This document shows, in pieces, positions 25,630 through 34,593 of a stretch of 64,000 bases of DNA. Below the pieces are notes generated by a model. The model was not told the DNA's origin, searched no databases, and saw only the letters and a program-made list of their open reading frames with translations. How positions within the stretch are numbered: position 1 is the first letter of the stretch; each line of letters opens with the position of its first letter. The stretch covers positions 1-64,000 of the forward strand of contig JBCCEF010000014.1 of NCBI GenBank assembly GCA_039030395.1. Direction: 5' to 3'. This stretch comes from Acidobacteriota bacterium (GTDB taxonomy: Bacteria; Acidobacteriota; Thermoanaerobaculia; Multivoradales; JBCCEF01). The position numbers were made by a program, and so were the translations under genes.

Positions 25630-27858
25630 TCAGAACGAGCAAGCGCCAAACGCTTCGGTATCGAACCTCGGCTGAAACGCCGTTCCCTGAGCGTTGTCGT
25701 ACTCTCTCATCTCGTTGGTTGCCGTATCCGTGACTCGAATGGTGGTCTCTACGTTCGTCAATCCCGTGGCGAACACCCAAAATGTACGGTACGCCTCCAG
25801 GTCGCAGGCATCCAGCACCTTGACGAGAAGTTCGACGTTCTTCTCGTCGAAGAACCAGAAATATCCGGTATCTTCCGTCAATGCTCCGGACATCGCCGAT
25901 CCGGAAGCACCGCTCGGAATCGCCCAGGCCGCCTCCACGGCGAAACGTCCTCCCTGGAGGCAGAGCCGATTGGGACCCGGCGCACAGTTGCCGACACCTT
26001 CCGCGGCTCCGGCAAGACTTCTGATAGCCCCTATTGGGTGCGGTGTGGGATGCGCTCGATGGGATTCTTCGCCATCTACAGAACGCCATCCTTCAGGTCG
26101 CTGAGCTTCGCAGGTGTCAAAGGCTGCCGTGTCCTGAACGGGCACGAAGGAGGTGCCGAAGTCATTGCCCTCTAGCCAGACGACACCCGTCCACAGGTCG
26201 ACTACTTCTAGCCGCACCTCGAGATTGGTCAAACCCGCGGCGAAGATCCAGAATCGTGGCTCCTGCTCAGCACAGGCGTCTACGATCTTAAGAACGAGTT
26301 CCAAGTTGTTTTGCTCGAAAAACCAAAATGCCCCCGTATCGTCGGTAAACGGCCGAGCGAAGGCGGACTCGGTCGTCTCTCTTCTTGGATCAGACCAAAT
26401 CGCCCGGACCCGAAAGCGCCCGTCTGCCAAGCAGTGAGTCGTCAGGTCGTCAACACACTCCTCCGCCACTCGGTCGGTGAGGAAGAAGTCAATTCCCGAT
26501 GCTTCTTGTCCGAAGTCCACCGACACCACATCGGCTGCCGCAACATCGCAAATCCCAGGAGTGCAGGGCACGTTTCGATAGAGCTGTCCCGCAAACTGCG
26601 AATTCGCCTCCGGTTCCGCCAAAACCTTGTAGTCTCCGGGCGGAAGATCCTTAAATGAGAATGTACCGACGGATCGCTCGGCCTCGATTCCCAGGCGGCG
26701 CCCCTCGCTATCCAGAAGGACAGAACGAACGTCCCCGACAGGCGAGCCGGTCGAACTCGCAATCAGTCGACCCGAAATCTCCGCGGCTCGTTCCAGCTCA
26801 ATCTCGACAGCTTCGGTAGCTCCCGATCTGACCTCCAGGCCATCCGCTGCGTAAGGATCGCAAAGCGAGTAGTGACAGTGGGTATTCGGAAATACCTCCG
26901 CCACAAAAGGCGATAGTGAGTTTATGGGGTCAAATCGTAGATGGTACCGCCCAGGCCGAAGATAGCCTGACCGGAACTGACGATCGGTACCGGCAATCAG
27001 ACGCCTATTCAGCAAGCCCCCGGAGTCCCAAATCTCCAGACCCCAAGATCGATCTTCACCACCGGCAACGATGCTTCCGTGGACTTCCCCGGATCGCACC
27101 AGCGGGATATCAATGTTCCTGGTCGTCCCTCCGCTCACCACACTAACACCTTCGCCTTCGAGCCGTGCGTCACAGAAGACTTGACCGGGGCCGGGGCAAA
27201 AGCCTCCGCCGTAAGACTCCCCCCAATAACGGTTGTCGAAAGTAAATCCTCGGACAAAATAGGCACCTTCCGCGAGGTCCACAAACTCGTATCGTCCCTC
27301 CGAGTCAACGTCCACCCTGGCAATGAACCGGCCGGCCGAATTCTGCAAACTTGCTTCGCCAAGGACAGGGAGTCCAGACACCTCATCCGTCAATCGGCCT
27401 GCGATTTTCCCACTGAGTTTGAGAGCGAAATCGATCTGCCGAAGCGACCCGTTCTCCGGAAGATCGAGAGGTATGGCAACCTTTTCCGGATTACAGCCGA
27501 CTCTGCCCTGAGAGGGTTCACCACCGCCAAGGCAGGCCTCGCCACCGTAGGCTTCATCGGCGTATCCCAACTCATTCAAGGTCGTGAGATACACGGTGGC
27601 CGAAACAAGTCCTTCTATCCGATACCGACCATCGGAGTCCGTAAGAGCCCCGGCATAGCGAACGAGGTAGCCCAACCATGCAGTGACGACCACCCCTTCC
27701 AGGGGCTCACCCGTCACCTCATCAATCACTCGCCCCTCGATCGAAGTGCCTTGCAGAGGAGCACCGATTGGAACGATTTCCGATCTGTTCGAAGCGAAAG
27801 AAAGTGGACAGAGTCCAAGTGAGAGAAGAGTTAAACTAATGCAGGACAACTTGAACAT
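25630..27858 (-). CDS. Secreted multidomain protein, paralog of its downstream neighbour
   Basis: A 742-residue exported protein with a signal peptide (hydrophobic run SLTLLSLGLCPLSF) and serial carboxypeptidase-regulatory-like modules (SIEGRVIDEVTGEPLEGVVV; KIAGRLTDEVSGLPVLG; EISGRLIASSTGSPVG). At the C-terminus it has the same paired domain as the gene at 23220-25424, including HCLADGRFRV and YFWFFDEKNVELLVKVLDAC. The ATG at 27858 has AGGGGG nearby. Its base composition appears less GC-rich than its neighbours by eye, which may mean weaker codon bias or later acquisition. A tandem duplication followed by divergence is likely. Confidence 0.78.
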   Translation of the reverse strand: MFKLSCISLTLLSLGLCPLSFASNRSEIVPIGAPLQGTSIEGRVIDEVTGEPLEGVVVTAWLGYLVRYAGALTDSDGRYRIEGLVSATVYLTTLNELGYADEAYGGEACLGGGEPSQGRVGCNPEKVAIPLDLPENGSLRQIDFALKLSGKIAGRLTDEVSGLPVLGEASLQNSAGRFIARVDVDSEGRYEFVDLAEGAYFVRGFTFDNRYWGESYGGGFCPGPGQVFCDARLEGEGVSVVSGGTTRNIDIPLVRSGEVHGSIVAGGEDRSWGLEIWDSGGLLNRRLIAGTDRQFRSGYLRPGRYHLRFDPINSLSPFVAEVFPNTHCHYSLCDPYAADGLEVRSGATEAVEIELERAAEISGRLIASSTGSPVGDVRSVLLDSEGRRLGIEAERSVGTFSFKDLPPGDYKVLAEPEANSQFAGQLYRNVPCTPGICDVAAADVVSVDFGQEASGIDFFLTDRVAEECVDDLTTHCLADGRFRVRAIWSDPRRETTESAFARPFTDDTGAFWFFEQNNLELVLKIVDACAEQEPRFWIFAAGLTNLEVRLEVVDLWTGVVWLEGNDFGTSFVPVQDTAAFDTCEAQRPEGWRSVDGEESHRAHPTPHPIGAIRSLAGAAEGVGNCAPGPNRLCLQGGRFAVEAAWAIPSGASGSAMSGALTEDTGYFWFFDEKNVELLVKVLDACDLEAYRTFWVFATGLTNVETTIRVTDTATNEMREYDNAQGTAFQPRFDTEAFGACSF

Positions 27859-27933
27859 AGAACCCCCTATTCCGGTACTCAAATCGCGACCCATCCGTCT
27901 TCTATGGGAATTCTAGGTTCCTGTCAAACCAAT

Positions 27934-27973
27934 GGCCTTCGGCCCACAACCCCCACAACCCCGGCCTTCGGCC
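27934..27973. repeat. Tandem small hairpins at the end of the VWA gene
   Basis: GGCCTTCGGCC occurs at 27934-27944 and again at 27963-27973, each followed by a C/T and ACAACCCC. Each copy folds into a GGCC/GGCC stem. They lie just past the stop codon of the minus-strand VWA gene and could serve as a transcript end or nongenic repeat. Confidence 0.4.
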
Positions 27974-30318
27974 TACAACCCCGCCGCACGCGCCGTCAGG
28001 CGGGCCAGCTCCGCCGCCTGGGCATTGCCGGGCCGCTCCGTTGCCAGGGCGTGGGCGCGGCGGGCGACCTCGGCAAGGCTGCTCTCGCGGGCCCAATAGG
28101 AGCCGCGGAGGATTTCCGCCAACTCGGCGGCGAGGGCCGCCTGGCGAAACTCCGGCGAGGCGGCGCGCCAGCTCGGAGCGAGGTCTCGAGCGGTCAGCGG
28201 CAGCTCTTGCTCGATCCACTCGCGAGAACTCGGATCCCGATAGCGGAAGCGCAGGGCGGCGAAGGCGTCCGTGGACTCGAAGGCCTCCGGCCGCAGCTTG
28301 ATCTCGTACAGCGCGGTCACCCGGTGGCCGGCACCGATCTCGCCGCCGTCGGAGGCGGTATTGCGGAAATCCCGGTCCGGCAGGTCGCGGTTCTCATACC
28401 CCAACAGGCGGTAGCGATCGACCAAAGCAGGCTCGAATTCCACCTGCACCCGGGCGTCCTCGGCGACCGTCAGCAGGGTGGCACCGAGCTGGGTGCCGAG
28501 CACTTCTTCCGCCTCGTCCAGGGTATCGATGTAGGCGTAGTTGCCGTCCCCGTCGTCGGCCAACTTCTCCAGCAAGATGTCGTTGTAGTTGCCCATGCCG
28601 AAGCCCAGGGCGGTCAGCTCGATGCCCGCCTCGACACCGGCGGCGAGGCGCTCCAGAAGAGCTTCACCGTCCGTCTCGCCGGTGTTGGCGACGCCGTCGC
28701 TCGCCAGAATCACGCGATTGATGGCGCCGGGGCGCAGGTGCCTGAGAGCCAGGTCGTAGGCCGCTTCGAGACCCGCCGCGGCGTGGGTGGAACCGCTGGG
28801 GCTCAGGCGGGCGAGGGCAGCGCGCACACGATCCAGGTCGGCCGTCGGTTCGAGCACCACCTGGGCGCGCCTGCCGAAGGTCACCAGGGCCACCCGGTCG
28901 CCCGGCTGGAGGCGGTCGAGGAGCAGCCGGAAGGACCGGCGCACCAGCTCGATCCGCCCGCCTTGCGCCATCGACCCGGAGACGTCCACCAGCAAGGTGA
29001 GGGCGGCGGCGGGCCGATCGACCACCGGGCGGGAGGCCATGTGGAAGCGCACCAGCCGATAGTCGGGACCCTGCGTGAAGGGTGTCGGCGCCGCCTCGAC
29101 GGACCAGTGGAGGGCGCGATCCGTCGGCGGATCGCCGGCGGCGTCCAGGGCGTTGACGATCTCCTCCACCCGCACCGCGTCCCGCGGCGGCCGGTACCCC
29201 TGATCCAGATAAGAGCGCAGCAGAGTGAAGGAAGCGCGATCCACATCCAGCGAGAAGGTCGACCGAGCGTCCTCCGCCGGATCGAGGAACGGGTTGACTC
29301 CGCTGTGCTGGAAGAACATGTCGCCGTGCGGATGACCGTTGGGCTCGGCGGTGCCGCCCGTCGAAGGCGCAGGAGCCACCCTCGGCTCCACCGGCTGAGC
29401 CCTCGCCAGCTCCGGCTCGGCGAGCCGGCGTTTGCGGTCACTCCGACCCTCTTCCAGGGCGCGGAGTTCGGTTTCGAGCTGGCGCCGCTCCTTCTCCAAA
29501 GATCGGTAGGCCCGGTCTTCGAGCGCGATCGAGGCATTTTCCTGCGGTGCCGGTTGCGCGCGACCTGGAGGAGCGACCGATGCGGGAGACGATGGGGGCG
29601 GCGGCACTTCGCGCCTCGGCTCCCGGTGAACGGGCGGCGGGGTCGGAGCATCGGCGAAGCTGAAATCCGCCTCAGGAAGGTCCTGGCTATCGCCCCGGGC
29701 CGGTTGATCTCGCGGTGCCGAACCTGGCTCGGAGGCGGCACCCTCCGCGTCTCGCTGGGAGGGCTGACGCGCCCTGCGCTTCAACTCTTCCAAACGGCCC
29801 ATCCGCTCCGCCCGCTGCTCGCCCACCTCGGCCGACACCTCCGGGGGTGCCCCCGGGGTGGGCACTGGATCTGGCGTCGGATCCGGCGCCGGTTGCCTCG
29901 CAGCTTCGGAATCCGCCGGAAGCGCCGCCTCTTCGCGGCCCCGCTGGACTTCCCCTTCCTGGATGGGCTGGACCGCTTCCGGCGCGATCTGCGAAGGCTC
30001 GTCTACCATCTCCGTCGCGGCCTCGGTCTTGGCTCGGGTACCGGCCGCGGCAGCCTCTTGTTCGGAAACGCTCTCCGGCGCCATCGGCACCTCCTGGGAA
30101 ACCCACCAGGTCAAGCTGCCGGCGAGCACCGCGGCGACGAGCACCGCCGCGATGCGCCAGCGCGGAGCACCGGAGTCTTCGCCGGCGTTGGGCAGCGCCG
30201 GCCGGGGCAGTACGTCGGGGATGTCGGCGCGGATGCGATCCGCCAGATCCTTCGGCGGCTCGGGCGTTTCCTCCGGCTCGGACAGACGGCGGGCGAGGTT
30301 CTTGGGATCGGTATTCAT
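27973..30318 (-). CDS. YfbK-like VWA membrane protein, possible anti-sigma component
   Basis: A 781-residue protein. A cytoplasmic N-terminus of about 50 residues precedes one membrane helix (WRIAAVLVAAVLAGSLTWWV), then a long charged linker. Next come the N-terminal YfbK-type domain (GVNPFLDPAEDARSTFSLDVDRASF), a VWA domain with DVSGSMAQGG and LASDG, and a C-terminal DUF3520-like region ending in QELPLTARDLAPSW. This is the architecture of YfbK-type VWA proteins (PF12450, VWA, PF12034). The ATG overlaps the stop of the ECF sigma gene by four bases, so the two are coupled. The short cytosolic part plus membrane helix next to a sigma factor suggests it may hold the sigma factor and release it on an envelope signal; this is inference. 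Confidence 0.85.
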   Translation of the reverse strand: MNTDPKNLARRLSEPEETPEPPKDLADRIRADIPDVLPRPALPNAGEDSGAPRWRIAAVLVAAVLAGSLTWWVSQEVPMAPESVSEQEAAAAGTRAKTEAATEMVDEPSQIAPEAVQPIQEGEVQRGREEAALPADSEAARQPAPDPTPDPVPTPGAPPEVSAEVGEQRAERMGRLEELKRRARQPSQRDAEGAASEPGSAPRDQPARGDSQDLPEADFSFADAPTPPPVHREPRREVPPPPSSPASVAPPGRAQPAPQENASIALEDRAYRSLEKERRQLETELRALEEGRSDRKRRLAEPELARAQPVEPRVAPAPSTGGTAEPNGHPHGDMFFQHSGVNPFLDPAEDARSTFSLDVDRASFTLLRSYLDQGYRPPRDAVRVEEIVNALDAAGDPPTDRALHWSVEAAPTPFTQGPDYRLVRFHMASRPVVDRPAAALTLLVDVSGSMAQGGRIELVRRSFRLLLDRLQPGDRVALVTFGRRAQVVLEPTADLDRVRAALARLSPSGSTHAAAGLEAAYDLALRHLRPGAINRVILASDGVANTGETDGEALLERLAAGVEAGIELTALGFGMGNYNDILLEKLADDGDGNYAYIDTLDEAEEVLGTQLGATLLTVAEDARVQVEFEPALVDRYRLLGYENRDLPDRDFRNTASDGGEIGAGHRVTALYEIKLRPEAFESTDAFAALRFRYRDPSSREWIEQELPLTARDLAPSWRAASPEFRQAALAAELAEILRGSYWARESSLAEVARRAHALATERPGNAQAAELARLTARAAGL

Positions 30319-30857
30319 GACGCCTCCTGCGGCAGGGCGCGGGCGATGAGGGCGTAGGCTTTGTGGAGTCGTTTGCGGATGGCGACCACCGTCACCTCTT
30401 CCTGGCGGGCGATCTCGCGCACCGGCAGATCGCCCCAGAAGCGGGCGGTTACGGTGTAGCGCAGAGCCTCGGGAAGGTCGAGCACGGCCCGCCGCAGGGC
30501 CTCCTCCTCTTCGCTGCGGCCGAGGTCTTCGTCCACCTGAGGCAGCGGAGATTCCGCCTCCAATTGGTCCACCGCCACCAGCCGCCGGGGCCGGCGAAGG
30601 TGATTCAGGAAGGTGGTGTAGGCAATGCGGAAGAGCCAGGTGGAGAGCTTGGAGCGGCCGTTGAAAGTACCGAGGGCGGACCAGGCTTTGCGGTAGGTTT
30701 CCTGGGTGAGGTCCGCCGCCTGATCAGCGTCGCCGCCGCACAGGCGAGAGAGGTAGGCGAAGATGCGCCGATAGGTCGCTTCCACCAACGTGTCCGCCGC
30801 CGACCGGTCGCCCCGGGCAAAGGCTCGGGCGAGCCGTGCTTCGTCGACTTGCACCAT
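30315..30857 (-). CDS. ECF-type RNA polymerase sigma factor
   Basis: A 180-residue sigma-70 family factor of the extracytoplasmic function type. Region 2 (about 10-80) contains RIFAYLSRLCGGDADQAADL followed by TQETYRKAWSAL and FRIAYTTFLNHLRR. Region 4 (about 115-175) has LPEALRYTVTARFWGDLPVR followed by the helix-turn-helix EIARQEEVTVVAIRKRLHKA. The start chosen is the ATG at 30857, preceded by CGGAGGG at good spacing; in-frame GTG and ATG codons further up (30914, 30905) lack a clear ribosome site. Its stop overlaps the start of the VWA membrane protein, its likely regulator. Target promoters are unknown. Confidence 0.9.
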   Translation of the reverse strand: MVQVDEARLARAFARGDRSAADTLVEATYRRIFAYLSRLCGGDADQAADLTQETYRKAWSALGTFNGRSKLSTWLFRIAYTTFLNHLRRPRRLVAVDQLEAESPLPQVDEDLGRSEEEEALRRAVLDLPEALRYTVTARFWGDLPVREIARQEEVTVVAIRKRLHKAYALIARALPQEAS

Positions 30858-31021
30858 GGGTGGGTCCCTCCGCGGATTCGAGTCGATAGCTTGGATCAGT
30901 TGCATGGTATCCACTTCGACACCGCAGGGTGCGAAAAGGAAACCACCGACCTGGCAGAGATGGAAAAGCCCGTCGGCCGCTAGCTGGAGTTCCGGCCCCG
31001 AGGCTTGCCCGGTGGCGCGCT

Positions 31022-32374
31022 CTATCCCCGGACACTGCCTCTCCTTGGCCGCCCGCCCGGCCGCCCGCCCCGGGGACGACCCGGCGAACGACGAGGCCGC
31101 GCAGGAAAGGGGCGATCCACCACCGGCTCGGCCCCCGACCGCCGAGCGAGCTGGACCACCGCTTCCATGTGGCCGGTCTGCGGGAAGAGATCAAACAGCG
31201 CCAGACTCTCCACCCGGTAGCTGGCATCGAACTCCTGGAGATCGCGCGCCAAGGTCGCCGGGTGGCAGGAAACATAGGTCAGGCGTGCCGGCAGGACCCG
31301 CCGCAGAGCCCACCGCACCGACTTCTGTAGGCCTTGGCGAGGGGGATCGACGATCACCCGGTCGGCTGCCGCGGGGAGCTTCTTCACCCAGCTATCGAGG
31401 GCATAGGCCACCACCTTGCCCTGCCGGGCCTCGCCATCTTTCTTTTCAACGATCTGATTCTGGCGCAGATTGCGGCGGGCATAGCGGACGGCGACGCGAT
31501 CCCCCTCGACGGCGGTCACCCGCCGATAGCGTCGGGCCAAGGGAACCGAGAACAGCCCGACCCCGGCGTACAAATCGAAGGCCTGATCGCCCTGCCACTC
31601 GCCGATCACCACATCGATCAATTCACCGAGCAGACCGCGGTGGCCCTGGAAGAAGCACCGCGCATCGAAGACGTACCGGAGCTTGCCGACGGCCGTCTCG
31701 ACGGCGAGACCCACCGGCCCCTGCGGCAGGCCGGCGACCACCGGCGCGCTCGATACCTGGCCGTCGTCACCGGCCACCCAATCGATCCGTCTCGGTGCAT
31801 CCCCCGAAAGCGCCGCCGGCAGTTCCTGGAGTTGGTTCTCGAGCACCGGCAGCAGCACCGGGCAGGCGTCCACCGGCACCAGCTTCTGGGTGCCGCGGGC
31901 GTAGTACCCCACCCGCGGCCGGCGGTCGCCCTCGACGCGGGTGTGGATTTGGGTGCGCAGGCGATACCCCCAGGGCTGGTCCGCATAGATCCTGGGAGGC
32001 GGCAAATCGAGGCCGGAAAGGTGGCCCAGGGTGTCGAGCACCGCTTCGGCTTTGTAGCGCACCTGTTGGGCGTCGTCGATGTGCTGCAGGTCGCAGCCGC
32101 CGCAGGGCTCGAAGTGCGGGCACGGCGCTTGGCGGCGGGCGGGGCTCGGCTGCAGGACCTCCAAGATCTCCGCCCGGCCGTAGCCGGTGCGGCGCTCGAC
32201 CAGGCGCACCCGCAGACGGTCTTGGGGGGCGGATCGCGGCACGAAGATGGGAATGCCCTCGAAGCGGCCGATGCCCTCGCCGCCGGCGATCAACTTGTCG
32301 ATGGTGAGTTCCAGCACATCCAGCTCGGCCAGGCGGGCTCCGGCGGTCATGCGGGCGGCGGGTGGATCGGTCAA
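31022..32374 (-). CDS. RlmD/TrmA-family 23S rRNA (uracil-C5)-methyltransferase
   Basis: A 450-residue SAM-dependent RNA m5U methyltransferase. It has an N-terminal TRAM domain (about 15-80, LTIDKLIAGGEGIGRFEG), an iron-sulfur cysteine cluster (CPHFEPCGGCDLQH), and the methyltransferase core with DLYAGVGLFSVPLARRY for SAM and the catalytic cysteine in YVSCHPATLARDL. Length and TRAM domain favour RlmD-like enzymes over TrmA, though the exact target uracil cannot be told. An arginine/glycine/proline-rich tail of about 35 residues is unusual. The start is a TTG at 32374 with AGGAAG upstream; it overlaps the stop of the MBL gene (TTGA). An ATG 24 bases later lacks a ribosome site. Confidence 0.9.
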   Translation of the reverse strand: MTDPPAARMTAGARLAELDVLELTIDKLIAGGEGIGRFEGIPIFVPRSAPQDRLRVRLVERRTGYGRAEILEVLQPSPARRQAPCPHFEPCGGCDLQHIDDAQQVRYKAEAVLDTLGHLSGLDLPPPRIYADQPWGYRLRTQIHTRVEGDRRPRVGYYARGTQKLVPVDACPVLLPVLENQLQELPAALSGDAPRRIDWVAGDDGQVSSAPVVAGLPQGPVGLAVETAVGKLRYVFDARCFFQGHRGLLGELIDVVIGEWQGDQAFDLYAGVGLFSVPLARRYRRVTAVEGDRVAVRYARRNLRQNQIVEKKDGEARQGKVVAYALDSWVKKLPAAADRVIVDPPRQGLQKSVRWALRRVLPARLTYVSCHPATLARDLQEFDASYRVESLALFDLFPQTGHMEAVVQLARRSGAEPVVDRPFPARPRRSPGRPRGGRPGGRPRRGSVRG

Positions 32375-33207
32375 GGTTCTTCCTCCGCCGGTATCCAGTG
32401 CACGCGCGGCCGCGGGCCGGTGAAGATCTCCGCCGCCCGCTGGCGCCCGTCACGGAGCCGGTGGCGGCGGCTCAAATGGCAGAGCACCAGTTCCTGGTTC
32501 TCGAAACGCTCGGCGCGGGCGGCCAGATCGTCCATGTGCAGGTGCTGGTAGAGCACCCCGGAGGCGCGCTTTTCGGGATCGAGAAAGGTGCATTCCAAGA
32601 CCAGTACGCGGCTCGAGAAGATGCGAGGCTCGCTGTCGAACACCTTCGGACCGGTATCGCCGCAGTAGCTCAACCAATCCTCTTCCGTGGCCTCTTCGAA
32701 GTCCACGCCCTCACGCCGCAGCCGCCCCAGCTCTTCCCCGGAGCGCCCACGGAATGCATCCTTCAAACGCCGCCGAGCGCGGACCAGGTGAAAGCCCAAA
32801 CTCGGCACGACGTGGTGGGTGGCGAAGGCCTCGATGGTGAGATCCCGTCCTACCGGTACGCGGTCCCCGGGATCGAGGGCCAGCACCTCGTAGCGATACT
32901 CCGCCCTCTCCAGCCGCGCCGCCGCCTCGACGAAGCGCACCAGATCGCCCACCATCGGCCGCGGGCAGAACACCCGCGATGGCGGCTCCTCCTCGCGCGC
33001 CCGCCGCGACAATACGAAGGGCAGGCCGAGCGCATGATCCAGATGCCCGTGGGTCAAGAACAAATCCCGCGTACCGGAAAGCTCTACTGCCCCACGCCCC
33101 ACATCAAGCGCCAGGCCCGGCGGCGACACCTTCAACCACGTCGCCTCCCCGGCCCGCGACCACCCCTCGATCGAAAGCTCACCGAGATTCAAGGTAGTGG
33201 TAGGCAT
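32371..33207 (-). CDS. MBL-fold metallo-hydrolase (ribonuclease Z-like)
   Basis: A 278-residue metallo-beta-lactamase-fold protein. The zinc motif is LFLTHGHLDHALGLPF (HxHxDH). Further ligands are suggested by SYCGDTGPKVF, LECTFLD and the histidine pair in YQHLHMDDLAARA near the end. The arrangement, with a GDT-type aspartate and a late histidine, is like tRNase Z-type beta-CASP-less hydrolases, but the exosite of tRNase Z is not obvious, so the substrate is uncertain. It is translationally coupled to the rRNA methyltransferase gene (1-4 base overlap), which supports a role in RNA metabolism. Confidence 0.85.
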   Translation of the reverse strand: MPTTTLNLGELSIEGWSRAGEATWLKVSPPGLALDVGRGAVELSGTRDLFLTHGHLDHALGLPFVLSRRAREEEPPSRVFCPRPMVGDLVRFVEAAARLERAEYRYEVLALDPGDRVPVGRDLTIEAFATHHVVPSLGFHLVRARRRLKDAFRGRSGEELGRLRREGVDFEEATEEDWLSYCGDTGPKVFDSEPRIFSSRVLVLECTFLDPEKRASGVLYQHLHMDDLAARAERFENQELVLCHLSRRHRLRDGRQRAAEIFTGPRPRVHWIPAEEEP

Positions 33208-33432
33208 CTCGTTGAAATCCGGGCGTACCCTCTAGTTGACAAAGGACTGCCGAGCACCACGTTGTCGGCTTGCAGCAGGTGGTGGATCAACGCCGCAGCG
33301 GTCCGGGAAGGCGTAGCTTCGTCCAGATACAAGGCATCCGCTCCCCGAACACCGCAGGCGCACTTGCAGTGCGTCGAGGAGCGGAGGAGTGCGGAGAACG
33401 CCGTAGATGGATGGAGATCCGCCTTCCCGCCG

Positions 33433-34497
33433 TTAGATTTCCCGGTACAACCACCTACGAATAGGGTCGATGCGCTTTTGTAGCGATTCTTCGTCTGGAT
33501 CGATCAGCCAGAGCGCCGCCGCCACCGACGACAGCAGCGAGTTGCCGTCCTGCGGAGTGAAGCAGAATCCGGCGATCTCGCGCTCCCGGCGCACCAGCAG
33601 GGTGGGTTCCACCACCACCGTCTGGGACAGAATGCGGCCGTAGTATCCGTGATCGCGGCCGAAGCTGAAGATCAGGTTGGCGTGCATCTTGTCGGTCATC
33701 GCCACCCGATGGTTGGCACGCAGACGCTCCTGCACCTCGTCGATGCTCGTCGCGCGGCTCAACTGCAGGTTGAACCAGATGGAGTGCATGTACTGGGTGT
33801 TGAGCTTGACGGCGCTAGAAAACAGATCCAGGTCATGGCCCTGGGTCTTGAACAGGTGGTTGGCGTCTTTGGCGTGGTGGGTGCCGAACACCGGATCCCC
33901 ATGCTTTCCGACCGTCGGCGCCGGCACGAAGCTCGATACCTGGGTGATGTCATTCGCCCGGCGCATGCAGACGAAGGTGCCGCGATCCAGGTGGTTGGAG
34001 CCGTCGGCGTCCATCGCCAGGGTCTTGATCAGGGTGGTGATGTTGTGGGTGTTGCAGGACACCACCATCAGGAAACGGTCCTCGCCGGGCACCAGCACGT
34101 CGTCGTTGACGCCGCGAGCATAGGGTTTGCCAAAACCGAACTCACTGCCCTGGGCGAGGAAACCCTTGGGACCCTTGAGGTGCCGGTAGAACTCCTCCTT
34201 GTTGCGGTTGCCGGCGGGGGTGCAGTCGATCACCACCGTCGCCCGTTCGAGAGCTTCCTGGGCCTCGTAGCTCACCTCGTGGCCGAGGTTCTCGAAGTCC
34301 TTCTTGACCTCCGGATCCACCGCCAGCTTCGCGCCGCGGGTCATCAGATGCCCGATCTTGGCGCGATCCGCCTCCAGCGGAGTGCGCTTGTGGAAGGTGA
34401 CCTCGTCGATCCCGAAGTAGTGCTTGAAGTCCGTGAAGAGACCGATCAGCGGCTCGCCGATCGTCCCCGTGCCCACGATATGGACGACCTTTTTCAT
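33433..34497 (-). CDS. Type II glyceraldehyde-3-phosphate dehydrogenase-like protein
   Basis: A 354-residue NAD(P)-binding protein. The Rossmann motif is VVHIVGTGTIGEPLIGLF near the start. The segment VVSCNTHNITTLIKTL resembles the catalytic cysteine region of archaeal-type GAPDH (SCNTTGL), followed by a strand FVCMRRANDITQ and THHAKDANHLF, which match the RRGADP and SHHGPD regions of that family. It lacks the features of bacterial GapA. The enzyme would convert glyceraldehyde 3-phosphate, but the altered sequence after the cysteine leaves another acyl-phosphate or semialdehyde substrate possible. The ATG at 34497 is chosen because the Rossmann strand begins four residues later and GAGGGAATTGGGG precedes it. 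Confidence 0.6.
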   Translation of the reverse strand: MKKVVHIVGTGTIGEPLIGLFTDFKHYFGIDEVTFHKRTPLEADRAKIGHLMTRGAKLAVDPEVKKDFENLGHEVSYEAQEALERATVVIDCTPAGNRNKEEFYRHLKGPKGFLAQGSEFGFGKPYARGVNDDVLVPGEDRFLMVVSCNTHNITTLIKTLAMDADGSNHLDRGTFVCMRRANDITQVSSFVPAPTVGKHGDPVFGTHHAKDANHLFKTQGHDLDLFSSAVKLNTQYMHSIWFNLQLSRATSIDEVQERLRANHRVAMTDKMHANLIFSFGRDHGYYGRILSQTVVVEPTLLVRREREIAGFCFTPQDGNSLLSSVAAALWLIDPDEESLQKRIDPIRRWLYREI

Positions 34498-34593
34498 CCC
34501 CAATTCCCTCGTCTTGAATTTGCCGATGGTGGCCCGAGAGAAACGGGCCTCGGCAAAGGCTAGCACAGGGGTTTGGGTGCGACCCGGAGCGGT

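Noticed and set aside
27904-30357. An 817-residue open frame antisense to the VWA/sigma operon
   Set aside because: The opposite strand carries clear VWA and sigma-factor motifs; this frame has none and ends in arginine-rich low-complexity sequence.
33208-33432. Small gene between the MBL and GAPDH-like genes
   Set aside because: Open frames exist on the plus strand but lack a ribosome site, family motif or convincing codon pattern.
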